DNA of 36,397 nt from an uncultured Lachnospiraceae bacterium. Lineage in GTDB: Bacteria > Bacillota > Clostridia > Lachnospirales > Lachnospiraceae. Both the position numbers and the translations under genes were made by a program. Of this stretch, positions 30,029 to 36,397 are shown one piece after another. The notes below the pieces were generated by a model, which worked only from the letters and a program-made list of their open reading frames with translations, searched no databases and was not told the DNA's origin. Numbering within the stretch: position 1 is the stretch's first letter; every line of letters starts with the position of its first letter. The stretch spans positions 1 through 36,397 of the forward strand of contig CANSTU010000034.1 of NCBI GenBank assembly GCA_947650005.1, given 5' to 3'.

Positions 30029-31462
30029 TCAAGCGTTTTGTAAATCCGTTGCCTCATTCGGCCCATTTTGAGCCAGATCAGCCAATGCTGCCTTTATCAT
30101 AATCGCACATTCGATCCGTTTTCTCTGCAGCTCGCACCCGATCTCATAGGCCCCGTTTATCTTACCAGAGAAATTGTAGGAATTGGCGGCGCATCCGCCG
30201 CTGCAATAGAACTTTGCAAAACAATCCCTGCATTTTTCTTTCGCATACACATTGCAGCCCTTGAACTCATCTCTGATATCGCATCTTTTGATGCCTTCGT
30301 AAACGTTTCCCATTAGGAATTCTTCCTTCCCGACGAATTGATGGCAGGGATAGAAATCCCCCCAGGGCGTAACCGCCAGGTACTCCGTCCCCGAGCCGCA
30401 GCCCGCCATCCGTTTTGCCACGCAGGGGCCTGCGTCCAGATCGATCATAAAGTGGAAGAAATTGACGCCCTTCCCTTGCTGATGGCGCTGAAGCAATTCC
30501 ACCGCCAGCCTGTCGTATTCCTCCAGAAGCTGCGGCACATCCTCCTCTCGCAACGCATAATCCTCGCAGGGCTCCGCCACCACGGGCTCCACGGAAATCT
30601 GCTCAAAACCCAGATCGGCCAGATGCGTCACATCCCGGGAAAAATCCAGGTTATGGTGGGTAAAGGTTCCGCGGACATAATAGTTCGTCTGGTTCCTGCT
30701 TTCCGCCAGCGTACGGAAACGGGGCACGATTCTGTCGTAACTGCCCTGCCCGCCCCGGAAAGGGCGCATCCGGTCGTGCACTTCCTTGCGGCCGTCGATG
30801 CTCAGCACCACGTTGGCCATTTCCCGGTTTACGAATTCCTGGACCTCGTCATCCAACAATACGCCGTTAGTTGTCAGCGTAAAACGGAATTTCTTGTGAT
30901 TGGCTTCCTCCAGGCTCCTTCCGTAGGCCACCAGATCCTTGACCACCTGCCAGTTCATCAAAGGTTCCCCGCCGAAGAAATCCACTTCCAAATTCACCCG
31001 GTTCCCCGAATTCGCCACCAGGAAATCCAGCGCCGCCTTTCCCACCTCCAGGCTCATGAGCGCCCTGCGTCCGTGATACTCCCCTTCTTCGGCAAAGCAG
31101 TACCTACACGCCAGATTGCAGTCGTGGGCGATGTGCAGACAGAGGGCCTTCACCACCGTCTGGCGCTTCTTGAAATCCCCCACATAGCCCTCGTAAATAT
31201 CCTCCGCAAACAATTGCCCTGCATCCGCCAGCGCCAGAATCTCTTCCACCGCTTCCGTCACCTCTGCCGGACTGTAGGGACACTCGCCTTCCCAATCCCT
31301 TTCCACCGACTGGGCGATCCGCTGCCCGTCCGTCTCTCCCGCCAGGAAGCATGTCTCTACTCGGGGCAGCACGTCATAGGCGCATGCATCCACCACATGG
31401 ATGCTTCCGCTGTTCACATCCATCACGATATGATAACCGTTATTCTTAAACTGGTGTATCAA
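30029..31462 (-). CDS. scfB: SCIFF peptide maturase (radical-SAM/SPASM, thioether-forming)
   Basis: This enzyme installs cysteine-to-alpha-carbon thioether cross-links in the SCIFF peptide. The 477-residue protein has an N-terminal peptide-binding region (IHQFKNNGYHIVMDVNSGSI), the radical-SAM cluster motif CNLACRYC (C115, C119, C122), NLEVDFFGGEPLMNW, and a cysteine-rich C-terminal SPASM region with CGSGTEYLAVTPWGDFYPCH, CRDC, CSGGC and a final IGC, expected to hold two auxiliary clusters. The start appears to be a TTG at 31462, preceded by AAGGAAGG at seven bases. Its substrate gene lies 226 bp upstream. Confidence 0.94.
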   Translation of the reverse strand: MIHQFKNNGYHIVMDVNSGSIHVVDACAYDVLPRVETCFLAGETDGQRIAQSVERDWEGECPYSPAEVTEAVEEILALADAGQLFAEDIYEGYVGDFKKRQTVVKALCLHIAHDCNLACRYCFAEEGEYHGRRALMSLEVGKAALDFLVANSGNRVNLEVDFFGGEPLMNWQVVKDLVAYGRSLEEANHKKFRFTLTTNGVLLDDEVQEFVNREMANVVLSIDGRKEVHDRMRPFRGGQGSYDRIVPRFRTLAESRNQTNYYVRGTFTHHNLDFSRDVTHLADLGFEQISVEPVVAEPCEDYALREEDVPQLLEEYDRLAVELLQRHQQGKGVNFFHFMIDLDAGPCVAKRMAGCGSGTEYLAVTPWGDFYPCHQFVGKEEFLMGNVYEGIKRCDIRDEFKGCNVYAKEKCRDCFAKFYCSGGCAANSYNFSGKINGAYEIGCELQRKRIECAIMIKAALADLAQNGPNEATDLQNA

Positions 31463-31600
31463 TGAAAAGCCTTCCTTTCCCTTCTGTCCCGTCCGCAGCC
31501 GGGATCAGTCTGAAACTTCGTTTCTTCGGTATGGTATCACAGATAGAGAGCTGCGGTATGTGATAAGATAAAGGCAGACCCATCCGCCCCTTTACGCATA

Positions 31601-31639
31601 ATAAGCAGCGATTTCTTTGTTCTCCAAATCGCTGCTTAT
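31601..31639 (-). repeat. Hairpin between the SCIFF peptide gene and its maturase
   Basis: ATAAGCAGCGATTT (31601-31614) and AAATCGCTGCTTAT (31626-31639) pair perfectly over 14 bp with an 11-nt loop. On minus only TTATTATG follows, so termination would be partial. A second inverted repeat TATCACA / TGTGATA lies at 31535-31565. Together they could set a high peptide-to-enzyme ratio. Confidence 0.7.
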
Positions 31640-31688
31640 AGTTCTTATATTCTGTTTCCTATCAAAACCGTGTTCCCTGCGGCAGATC

Positions 31689-31832
31689 TCACTTCATCTT
31701 CTCGCAGCTCTGGTTTCCTACCGTACAGGATGTTTTGCAGGCAGACTGGCAGGAGGTCTGGCATTCGCCGCATCCGCCCTTCTTCATAGATTCCTTATAG
31801 TCTCTGGTGCTCAGAGTCTTAATATGCTTCAT
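31689..31832 (-). CDS. scfA: SCIFF peptide (six cysteines in forty-five residues)
   Basis: A 47-residue ribosomally made peptide precursor: it begins MKHIKTLSTRDYKESMKK and continues with a core GGCGECQTSCQSACKTSC, then TVGNQSCEKMK and a TGA stop. The spacing of its six cysteines matches the near-universal SCIFF peptide of Clostridia, which is modified by the adjacent radical-SAM maturase; its physiological role is unknown. AAGGAGG lies seven to eight bases before the ATG at 31832. An extended -10 promoter at 31865-31873 drives it. A strong hairpin follows before the maturase gene. Confidence 0.95.
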   Translation of the reverse strand: MKHIKTLSTRDYKESMKKGGCGECQTSCQSACKTSCTVGNQSCEKMK

Positions 31833-31864
31833 CTCAATATCCTCCTTCGTTCGCTATGAATGGT

Positions 31865-31873
31865 AGTATATCA
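31865..31873 (-). promoter_or_regulatory. Extended -10 promoter of the SCIFF operon
   Basis: Minus strand TGATATACT is TGn followed by TATACT (five of six consensus), in very AT-rich DNA 33 bp before the peptide start. No clear -35 is seen at the usual distance, which fits an extended -10 promoter. Confidence 0.55.
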
Positions 31874-31914
31874 TAGATTTTTTCTTTAGAAAAGTATTTT
31901 TCAAGAATTTTTTG

Positions 31915-32289
31915 TCAGCTGAGCATCCCTCCCAGCATCCCTCCTGCGCCGCACAGGGCCAATATGGAAAAGAAATGGGTGTCGAATCCCTTCAGCCCAT
32001 GGTTTGCCGCCATGGAGATGAGTACCATAATCCCAAAATAGGCCAGTCCCATCGCCAGCCCCCACAGAAATTTCCTGCTTCCCATCCTCTTTCCCGCTAT
32101 AAACCCCGCCATAAATACCGCTGCCACATAGATTACGATGATTCCGATGGATACCACCTGCTCTGATAGCCGGAACCGGTACAGAAGCAGGGCCAATAAC
32201 ATCAGGCATCCCCCAGTCAAAATATACGCAGCCAGCATACATTTCAGCAGGAATAACACAGTGGAGCTTCCGATCAACCTTTTATCCAT
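31915..32289 (-). CDS. Small membrane protein, TIGR04086-like
   Basis: The 124-residue protein has four predicted membrane helices: LFLLKCMLAAYILTGGCLMLL, VVSIGIIVIYVAAVFMAGFIAG, FLWGLAMGLAYFGIMVLIS and FFSILALCGAGGMLGGML. Length, helix pattern and the FIAGKRMGSRKFLWGL loop fit the TIGR04086 putative membrane proteins found beside yajC, secDF and SCIFF genes in Clostridia. Function is unknown. The ATG at 32289 follows GGGAGG at eight bases; the frame upstream is not supported. A GC hairpin (32320-32334) stands 30 nt before the start. Confidence 0.75.
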   Translation of the reverse strand: MDKRLIGSSTVLFLLKCMLAAYILTGGCLMLLALLLYRFRLSEQVVSIGIIVIYVAAVFMAGFIAGKRMGSRKFLWGLAMGLAYFGIMVLISMAANHGLKGFDTHFFSILALCGAGGMLGGMLS

Positions 32290-32319
32290 TGCCACATCCT
32301 CCCTCAACCTTTTTCTTCG

Positions 32320-32334
32320 GCGGCCTCATGCCGC
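32320..32334 (-). repeat. GC hairpin upstream of the TIGR04086-like gene
   Basis: GCGGC CTCAT GCCGC is a perfect 5-bp stem. It is farther from the start codon (30 nt) than in the other leaders and lacks the AGATGGGAG block, so it may be only a distant relative. Confidence 0.4.
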
Positions 32335-32428
32335 AACAGTTGTCATAACGATCCGTGAAGTAAATGCACAGACCTGCCCGAACTGTTACACCCTTTTACA
32401 ACATGTATATTCTTTACGGTCAATTAAC

Positions 32429-32457
32429 TTGACATTTCTTTCTCTTTTTTGTAAGAT
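32429..32457 (+). promoter_or_regulatory. Consensus sigma-A-type promoter of the CNNM gene
   Basis: TTGACA (32429-32434), a 17-nt pyrimidine-rich spacer, and TAAGAT (32452-32457). The -35 is perfect and the -10 matches four of six. Predicted transcription starts near 32464, leaving a leader of about 170 nt. TTGACC on the opposite strand near 32416-32421 may serve the divergent membrane-protein gene. Confidence 0.75.
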
Positions 32458-32463
32458 TCCTAT

Positions 32464-32637
32464 AAATGTACATATCAATATCATTATTTTCCGGCGTCTG
32501 AACCCCGCCGGAAGCCCTTCCGCCATTCCGATATATAAGGAGGTGCCTTTTAGGCGGCATTTCCTGATTTTCCCTATCAATAAATATAGGGAAGCGGTCG
32601 GATACGGCTGGGTAGCATAAAGGAGTGAAAATTTAAA
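32464..32637 (+). promoter_or_regulatory. Long, possibly structured 5' leader of the CNNM gene
   Basis: Visible stems are CCGGCG / CGCCGG (about 32493-32514) and CCCTAT / ATAGGG (about 32573-32592). AAGGAGG is followed at once by GTG and a 25-codon open frame ending TGGGTAGCATAA, but that ribosome-binding site is too close to its GTG. No known riboswitch is recognised, though a metal sensor would suit a CNNM-family transporter. Confidence 0.35.
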
Positions 32638-33966
32638 GTGGATTCATCGTCAGTCCTACAACTTGTTGTTCTGTTCGTTCTGCTCGCCCTCTCGGCATTC
32701 TTTTCTTCGGCTGAAACCGCCCTCACCACCGTGAACCGGGTGCGGGTGCGTACCTTAATCGAGGAAGGGAATAAACGGGCCATGGTCCTCCAGAAAGTGC
32801 TGGATAACTACAGCAAAATGCTTTCCGCCATTCTGGTAGGCAACAATGTGGTCAATCTGTATGCTTCTTCCCTCACCACCACTCTCGCCATGAAGATATG
32901 GGGTAATTATGCCGTCAGCATCGCCACCGGCGCATTGACCTTAGCAGTGCTTCTCTTTGGGGAAATCGTCCCCAAGAATGCCGCTACCCTCAGTTCAGAG
33001 AAAATCGCCCTGGCCTATGCCCGGATCATCCTTTTTCTCATGAAGGTACTCACCCCCATCATCTTTCTGGTAGATAAAATATCCGTCGGCATCATGCGCC
33101 TTCTGCACATGGATCCCAACAAGAAAAAGGATCAGATCACGGAATCCGAATTGAAAACCTATGTGGATGTGAGCCATGAAGACGGGGTCATCGAATCGGA
33201 AGAGCGGGAAATGATTTACAACGTATTTGATTTCAGCGATTCCCTTGCAAAAGATATCATGATTCCCCGGATTGATATGTGCTCTGTCAGCGTAGATGCC
33301 GGATACGAAGAGCTCCTGGTCTTATTCAAAAAATTCATGTATACTCGGATTCCCGTCTACCAAGAGGAAAATGATAATATCATCGGCATGGTAAATGTAA
33401 AAGACCTGATCCTCATGGAAAATCGGGAAAATTTCCATATAAAGGACATCCTGCGCGATGCCTATTATACCTATGAATACAAAAAAACGGCTGATTTGAT
33501 GATGGAAATGCGGGAAAAACGCCATAACGTGGCTTTTGTCCTGAATGAATACGGTTCCTGTGAAGGAATGATCACCCTGGAAGACCTATTGGAAGAGATT
33601 GTGGGTGAAATCCGGGACGAGTACGATGCGGATGAAGACGAACTGATCCAGGAGATCGCAGAACGTCAATATCTGGTGGAAGGCGGCATGAAGCTGGACG
33701 ACGTGAATAATGCGCTGGGAACCAAGCTGGACAGCGAAGACTATGATTCCATTGGCGGCATTATCATTGGAATTCTTGACCGGATGCCGGTTCCCGGGGA
33801 TGAAGTTGCCACCAAGGATGGAATTACGCTTCATGTGGAAAATGTGCAACACAACCGGATCACTGCTGTTTTGATGACTCTGCCCGAGCCTTCGGAGGAA
33901 GAAACGGAGGAAAAGGAGGAGCGGGAAGAGAAATCCCCCTCATCCGATACGGAAAAACAGGAATAA
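32638..33966 (+). CDS. CNNM/CorC-type hemolysin-family membrane protein
   Basis: The 442-residue protein belongs to the DUF21-CBS-CorC_HlyC family linked to magnesium or cobalt handling. The N-terminal DUF21 domain has three to four helices (VLQLVVLFVLLALSAFFSSAE, then a segment ending TLAVLLFGEIVPKNAATL), with ETALTTVNRVRVRTL typical of the family. Two CBS domains follow (DIMIPRIDMCSVSVDAGYEE; HNVAFVLNEYGSCEGMITLE), then a CorC_HlyC domain (about 345-425) and an acidic tail. It starts at a GTG at 32638, with AGGAG about 12 nt before. A strong promoter and long leader precede it and a terminator follows, so it is a single-gene unit. Confidence 0.9.
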   Translation: MDSSSVLQLVVLFVLLALSAFFSSAETALTTVNRVRVRTLIEEGNKRAMVLQKVLDNYSKMLSAILVGNNVVNLYASSLTTTLAMKIWGNYAVSIATGALTLAVLLFGEIVPKNAATLSSEKIALAYARIILFLMKVLTPIIFLVDKISVGIMRLLHMDPNKKKDQITESELKTYVDVSHEDGVIESEEREMIYNVFDFSDSLAKDIMIPRIDMCSVSVDAGYEELLVLFKKFMYTRIPVYQEENDNIIGMVNVKDLILMENRENFHIKDILRDAYYTYEYKKTADLMMEMREKRHNVAFVLNEYGSCEGMITLEDLLEEIVGEIRDEYDADEDELIQEIAERQYLVEGGMKLDDVNNALGTKLDSEDYDSIGGIIIGILDRMPVPGDEVATKDGITLHVENVQHNRITAVLMTLPEPSEEETEEKEEREEKSPSSDTEKQE

Positions 33967-33974
33967 GCGATTAG

Positions 33975-34003
33975 AAAACGGACGGTTTAGCCGTCCGTTT
34001 TTT
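33975..34003 (+). terminator. Rho-independent terminator after the CNNM gene
   Basis: CGGACGG TTTAG CCGTCCG followed by six T, with AAAA before the stem; it begins nine bases past the stop codon. Confidence 0.92.
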
Positions 34004-34061
34004 CACGCAACAGCTTGCTTCCACATATAGATAAAACAAGTAAAAACAGGTGGTTTCCATT

Positions 34062-34607
34062 ATGGCCGCTTCTACTTATACCATTTTCCTGGACGCGGGG
34101 CACGGAGGCAGTGACCCCGGGGCCGTATATAACGGAAGGCAGGAGAAAGACGATACGCTTGCCATCACGCTTGCCGTCGGTAAATATCTGGAGGAATACG
34201 GCTTCCCAGTCGTATATTCCCGCACCGAAGATGTCTATGAATCCCCTTACCAAAAAGCCCAAGAGGGAAATGCCTCCGGCGCGGACATTTTCATCTCCAT
34301 CCATCGGAATTCCAGTCCCATCCCCAATCAATATTCCGGCGTGGAAAGCCTGGTCTATAACGAATGGCTTCCGGCTGGCACCATCGCCACCAACATTAAC
34401 CGGCAGCTGGAAAAGGTGGGGTACAAAAACCTGGGCGTAAATGCCAGGCCGAACCTTGTGGTTCTGCGGGAAAGCAATGCTCCCGCCGTCCTGGTGGAAG
34501 TGGGTTTTCTCAACAACGACAGCGACAACGCGCTGCTGGACAGTCAGTTTGACGCCACTGCCAGGGCGATTGCGGACGGCATCGCCGGGACGCTCTGGAC
34601 CTGGTAA
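34062..34607 (+). CDS. N-acetylmuramoyl-L-alanine amidase (Amidase_3)
   Basis: This zinc amidase cleaves between N-acetylmuramic acid and L-alanine in peptidoglycan. The 181-residue protein is a bare catalytic domain: IFLDAGHGGSDPGAV (first zinc histidine), the GRQEKDDTLAI glutamate region, SRTEDVYESPYQKAQEGN, FISIHRNS (second histidine) and VLVEVGFLNND with the catalytic glutamate. It has no signal peptide or membrane helix, so it acts in the cytoplasm, in a spore mother cell, or leaves by lysis. The ATG at 34062 follows AGGTGG; an in-frame GTG at 34050 is less suitable. Confidence 0.93.
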   Translation: MAASTYTIFLDAGHGGSDPGAVYNGRQEKDDTLAITLAVGKYLEEYGFPVVYSRTEDVYESPYQKAQEGNASGADIFISIHRNSSPIPNQYSGVESLVYNEWLPAGTIATNINRQLEKVGYKNLGVNARPNLVVLRESNAPAVLVEVGFLNNDSDNALLDSQFDATARAIADGIAGTLWTW

Positions 34608-34614
34608 GAAAAAA

Positions 34615-34658
34615 CATAAAGAAAACGGTACAGATTCTTCTGCACCGTTTTCTTTATG
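34615..34658. terminator. Bidirectional terminator between convergent genes
   Basis: CATAAAGAAAACGGTACAGA and its complement pair over 20 bp with one mismatch and a 4-nt loop; A and T runs on both sides serve the amidase (plus) and the 205-residue gene (minus). Confidence 0.9.
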
Positions 34659-34674
34659 CCTCTAAAAGCAATAT

Positions 34675-35292
34675 TTAGCGATTCCCCGCATAATAATCAT
34701 CAAAAAGCTTGTTGACAGCTTCATGGGTATCACCACAGATAGAAGGAAGGTCTCCGCCCCAAGCCGCTCCGGCCTGCTCAAAGCCCTTCTCCACGGCTGC
34801 CTGCATCTTCTTCATCTTCTCCACATCGTCCCCGGCAACAGCCTTGGCAAAGTCAAAGATTCTTTGAGAAGTCTGCTTTACGCCCCAGAAGCCATCCTCA
34901 GAAATCGCTTCCTGAGCTTCCGCCTTTGTCTTGGCGTCCACAGTATAGTTACCGCTGGCCATCATCCTCCAGAAATCATTTCCCTGAGCCTGCCCAAAGG
35001 TAATTCCCTGCTTCTGGAAATTCTGCACCATCATATTGGTGAAACGGCTCATCTGGTTATCCAGATCCGCTTTCAGGCTGTTCACCAGGTCAGCGCGCTC
35101 CGCGTCGGTCATCTTGGTAACATTCGCATCCTTGCTCAGTTCCACACGATCCGTATCCGCTTCCTTCTTAGGAGCTTCCGCCGCCTGTCCGGAATTCTCC
35201 GTAACCGCTGTCGCATTCTTCACCGCCTGGGACGCAGCCGGCTGCACGCCCTGCGCATATTGCTGCCAGGCTACATTATTATTTACCTGCAT
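34675..35292 (-). CDS. Hypothetical protein, 205 residues
   Basis: I do not recognise it with confidence. The N-terminal 60 residues are low complexity and polar (QPAASQAVKNATAV), followed by DTDRVELSKDANVTKMTDAE, which recalls the ELS segments of flagellar-associated proteins. The C-terminal half is helical with SEDGFWGVKQTSQRIFDFAK and FEQAGAAWGGDLPSICGDT, a pattern I associate with DUF5610-like proteins. There is no signal peptide or membrane helix. AAGGAGG lies seven bases before the ATG at 35292. A GCCGATAT upstream resembles a flagellar sigma factor -10, so a motility link is possible but weak. Confidence 0.7.
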   Translation of the reverse strand: MQVNNNVAWQQYAQGVQPAASQAVKNATAVTENSGQAAEAPKKEADTDRVELSKDANVTKMTDAERADLVNSLKADLDNQMSRFTNMMVQNFQKQGITFGQAQGNDFWRMMASGNYTVDAKTKAEAQEAISEDGFWGVKQTSQRIFDFAKAVAGDDVEKMKKMQAAVEKGFEQAGAAWGGDLPSICGDTHEAVNKLFDDYYAGNR

Positions 35293-35358
35293 TCATATCC
35301 TCCTTCCTTAAATGAAAGAAACCTTTCCTATATGCATTCAATTAGGAATCTATTATTA

Positions 35359-35366
35359 ATATCGGC
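35359..35366 (-). promoter_or_regulatory. Possible sigma-D (flagellar-type) -10 element
   Basis: Minus strand GCCGATAT equals the -10 consensus of sigma-D/sigma-28 promoters. No TAAA is present at the expected 15-nt distance, only AT-rich TTAT-like sequence. The site is 67 bp upstream of the 205-residue gene. Confidence 0.3.
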
Positions 35367-35399
35367 ATTGCCCGCATAAAAATAACCATACGCCCTCAA

Positions 35400-35428
35400 A
35401 AATTTCCATTTAGCCGATTTGGAAATTT
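35400..35428 (-). terminator. Terminator after the membrane-anchored amidase
   Basis: AAATTTCCA and TGGAAATTT form a perfect 9-bp stem with an 11-nt loop; on minus it is followed by TT and extends the T run to five. It lies 10 bp past the amidase stop. Confidence 0.65.
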
Positions 35429-35437
35429 AATGAGAAA

Positions 35438-36223
35438 TCAACCGGACGTTTTTCCCCTAAGAATATATTCCTTCAAATCTATTTTAAATTCCTCCCAGGC
35501 GCCTTCGTCCTCCACAAAATAAAGGGGACATTTTTTCCCTCCCACATCGTAGTGCCGGAGAACGTCGGCCGGAGTAAGGTCATATTCATTCAACAGCCAT
35601 GCCGTCAACTTCACCAAAGACGAGTAGGTGGCATCCGTGAAGGAGCCATTCTCCGACAAATAACAACACTCTATGGAAACAGAATCATAATTCCTCGATT
35701 TCACCGCATATCCGATCTCTTCCAAAGGCAGGCACTGGATGATCTCGCCCTCATATCCGATCACGAAATGCGCACTGGCTGAAGTCTCTCCCGATGTTCC
35801 CAGGTTCTCAAAGTAGCTTCTATTCTGCCTGGCAGAGGTTCCCTGGTTAGCCGTATAATGCACAAAGATATTCTTTACCGTCTCCAGCGGTTCTCCAGGC
35901 CTAGAATAAGGATTCATCGTAAGAAAATCTTCTTCTATCATAGGACGGGCGGTTCGATTCTCCCGGATCAGTTCTTCCCGTTCCTCTTCCTGTTCCAGGG
36001 TCATCGTCCCTTGGGCCGTATCCCGGTCTCTCGCCAACAGCGTGAGCAATTTCCATGTCAAGGCTCCCAGCGTCATACCGCACACCAGGACAAAGGACAC
36101 CATGATTGTCCTGGCAATCATCATCCGCCTTCTTCGCTTCCTGCGCCGCGCCAAAATTTCTTTCCTGCTTCTTCTCCTTGGTACGGGTCGTTCCTCCCGT
36201 CTGGAAATATCGATTACATCCAT
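35438..36223 (-). CDS. Membrane-anchored N-acetylmuramoyl-L-alanine amidase (Amidase_2)
   Basis: The 261-residue protein has a very basic N-terminus (RRRSRKEILARRRKRRRR), one membrane helix (IMVSFVLVCGMTLGALTWKLL) and an extracellular PGRP/Amidase_2 domain. Zinc-site features are NIFVHYTANQGTSARQNR (first histidine), SAHFVIGYEGEIIQCLP, and LRHYDVGGKKCPLYF (second histidine and the conserved cysteine-proline). It is expected to cut the MurNAc-L-Ala bond in the wall from the membrane face. The ATG at 36223 is supported by AAGGATGAGGGG just upstream. Positions 36224-36397 hold AT-rich sequence and no visible gene. Confidence 0.92.
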   Translation of the reverse strand: MDVIDISRREERPVPRRRSRKEILARRRKRRRRMMIARTIMVSFVLVCGMTLGALTWKLLTLLARDRDTAQGTMTLEQEEEREELIRENRTARPMIEEDFLTMNPYSRPGEPLETVKNIFVHYTANQGTSARQNRSYFENLGTSGETSASAHFVIGYEGEIIQCLPLEEIGYAVKSRNYDSVSIECCYLSENGSFTDATYSSLVKLTAWLLNEYDLTPADVLRHYDVGGKKCPLYFVEDEGAWEEFKIDLKEYILRGKTSG

Positions 36224-36397
36224 AACCCCTCATCCTTTGTAGCTTTTTCCAGAACATTTCCAGTGTAACACGGAAAAAAGAGGCATTTTTTTAACAAAAA
36301 ATGAAGTTTTCTTTAATATTTCTTTGTCGCGGCGGCAGTCCCTGCCAAACGCAAGAATGGTTCTCCGCCTCCTTGGCCCTTTGCCTCCCGGCCGATG

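Overview
The window looks like chromosomal DNA of a Lachnospiraceae-type member of the Clostridia. Evidence for this is the SCIFF peptide with its radical-SAM maturase, a PASTA kinase paired with a PP2C phosphatase, a SecD-SecF fusion, a MurE with the meso-diaminopimelate motif, and the core order priA / def-fmt-zinc peptidase-rsmB-rlmN-PP2C-kinase-rsgA. Almost all genes lie on the minus strand, so transcription runs from high to low coordinates. Only the CNNM transporter and one cell-wall amidase are on plus.

Region by region. Positions 1-712 hold no intact gene, only possible scraps of a serine recombinase and an IS256-type transposase. A tyrosine phosphatase (713-1462) follows, then a repeat-filled gap. 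Positions 1749-10974 are the translation and signalling block: rsgA, prkC, PP2C, rlmN, rsmB, zinc peptidase, fmt, def. Positions 11106-17566 interrupt the usual priA-def neighbourhood with three accessory genes: a HEPN-motif protein, a 1254-residue SIR2-like/STAND NTPase, and an ADP-ribosylglycohydrolase. priA and murE follow (17606-21302), then a foldback element with flanking direct repeats, a membrane protein with a zinc-peptidase motif, an MFS transporter, a PfkB sugar kinase, recJ, secDF, the SCIFF maturase and SCIFF peptide, and a small TIGR04086-like membrane protein. The plus-strand CNNM gene and amidase, an unknown 205-residue protein and a membrane-anchored amidase close the window.

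Two things stand out. First, the SIR2-like/STAND gene and the HEPN-motif gene overlap by four bases, sit as an insertion inside a housekeeping neighbourhood, and have the architecture expected of an abortive-infection defence system. Their partnership and novelty are inferred, not proven. Second, at least eight unrelated genes carry the same kind of leader: a short GC-rich hairpin whose base lies about 13-19 nt before the start codon, followed by a conserved AGATGGGAGC or AGAATGAGAGGA block that supplies the ribosome-binding site. Several copies have a second AT-rich hairpin upstream, and orphan copies lie in the gaps at 1583-1625 and 7030-7110. Stems vary between copies but still pair, which suggests an RNA-level role or a mobile palindromic family.

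Other structure of note: a 36-bp in-frame tandem repeat that lengthens the N-terminal domain of RsgA by roughly 100 residues; a 270-bp near-perfect foldback after the stop codon of the membrane peptidase-like gene; and, between secDF and recJ, a long hairpin next to two interleaved inverted repeats that cannot both form as simple hairpins.
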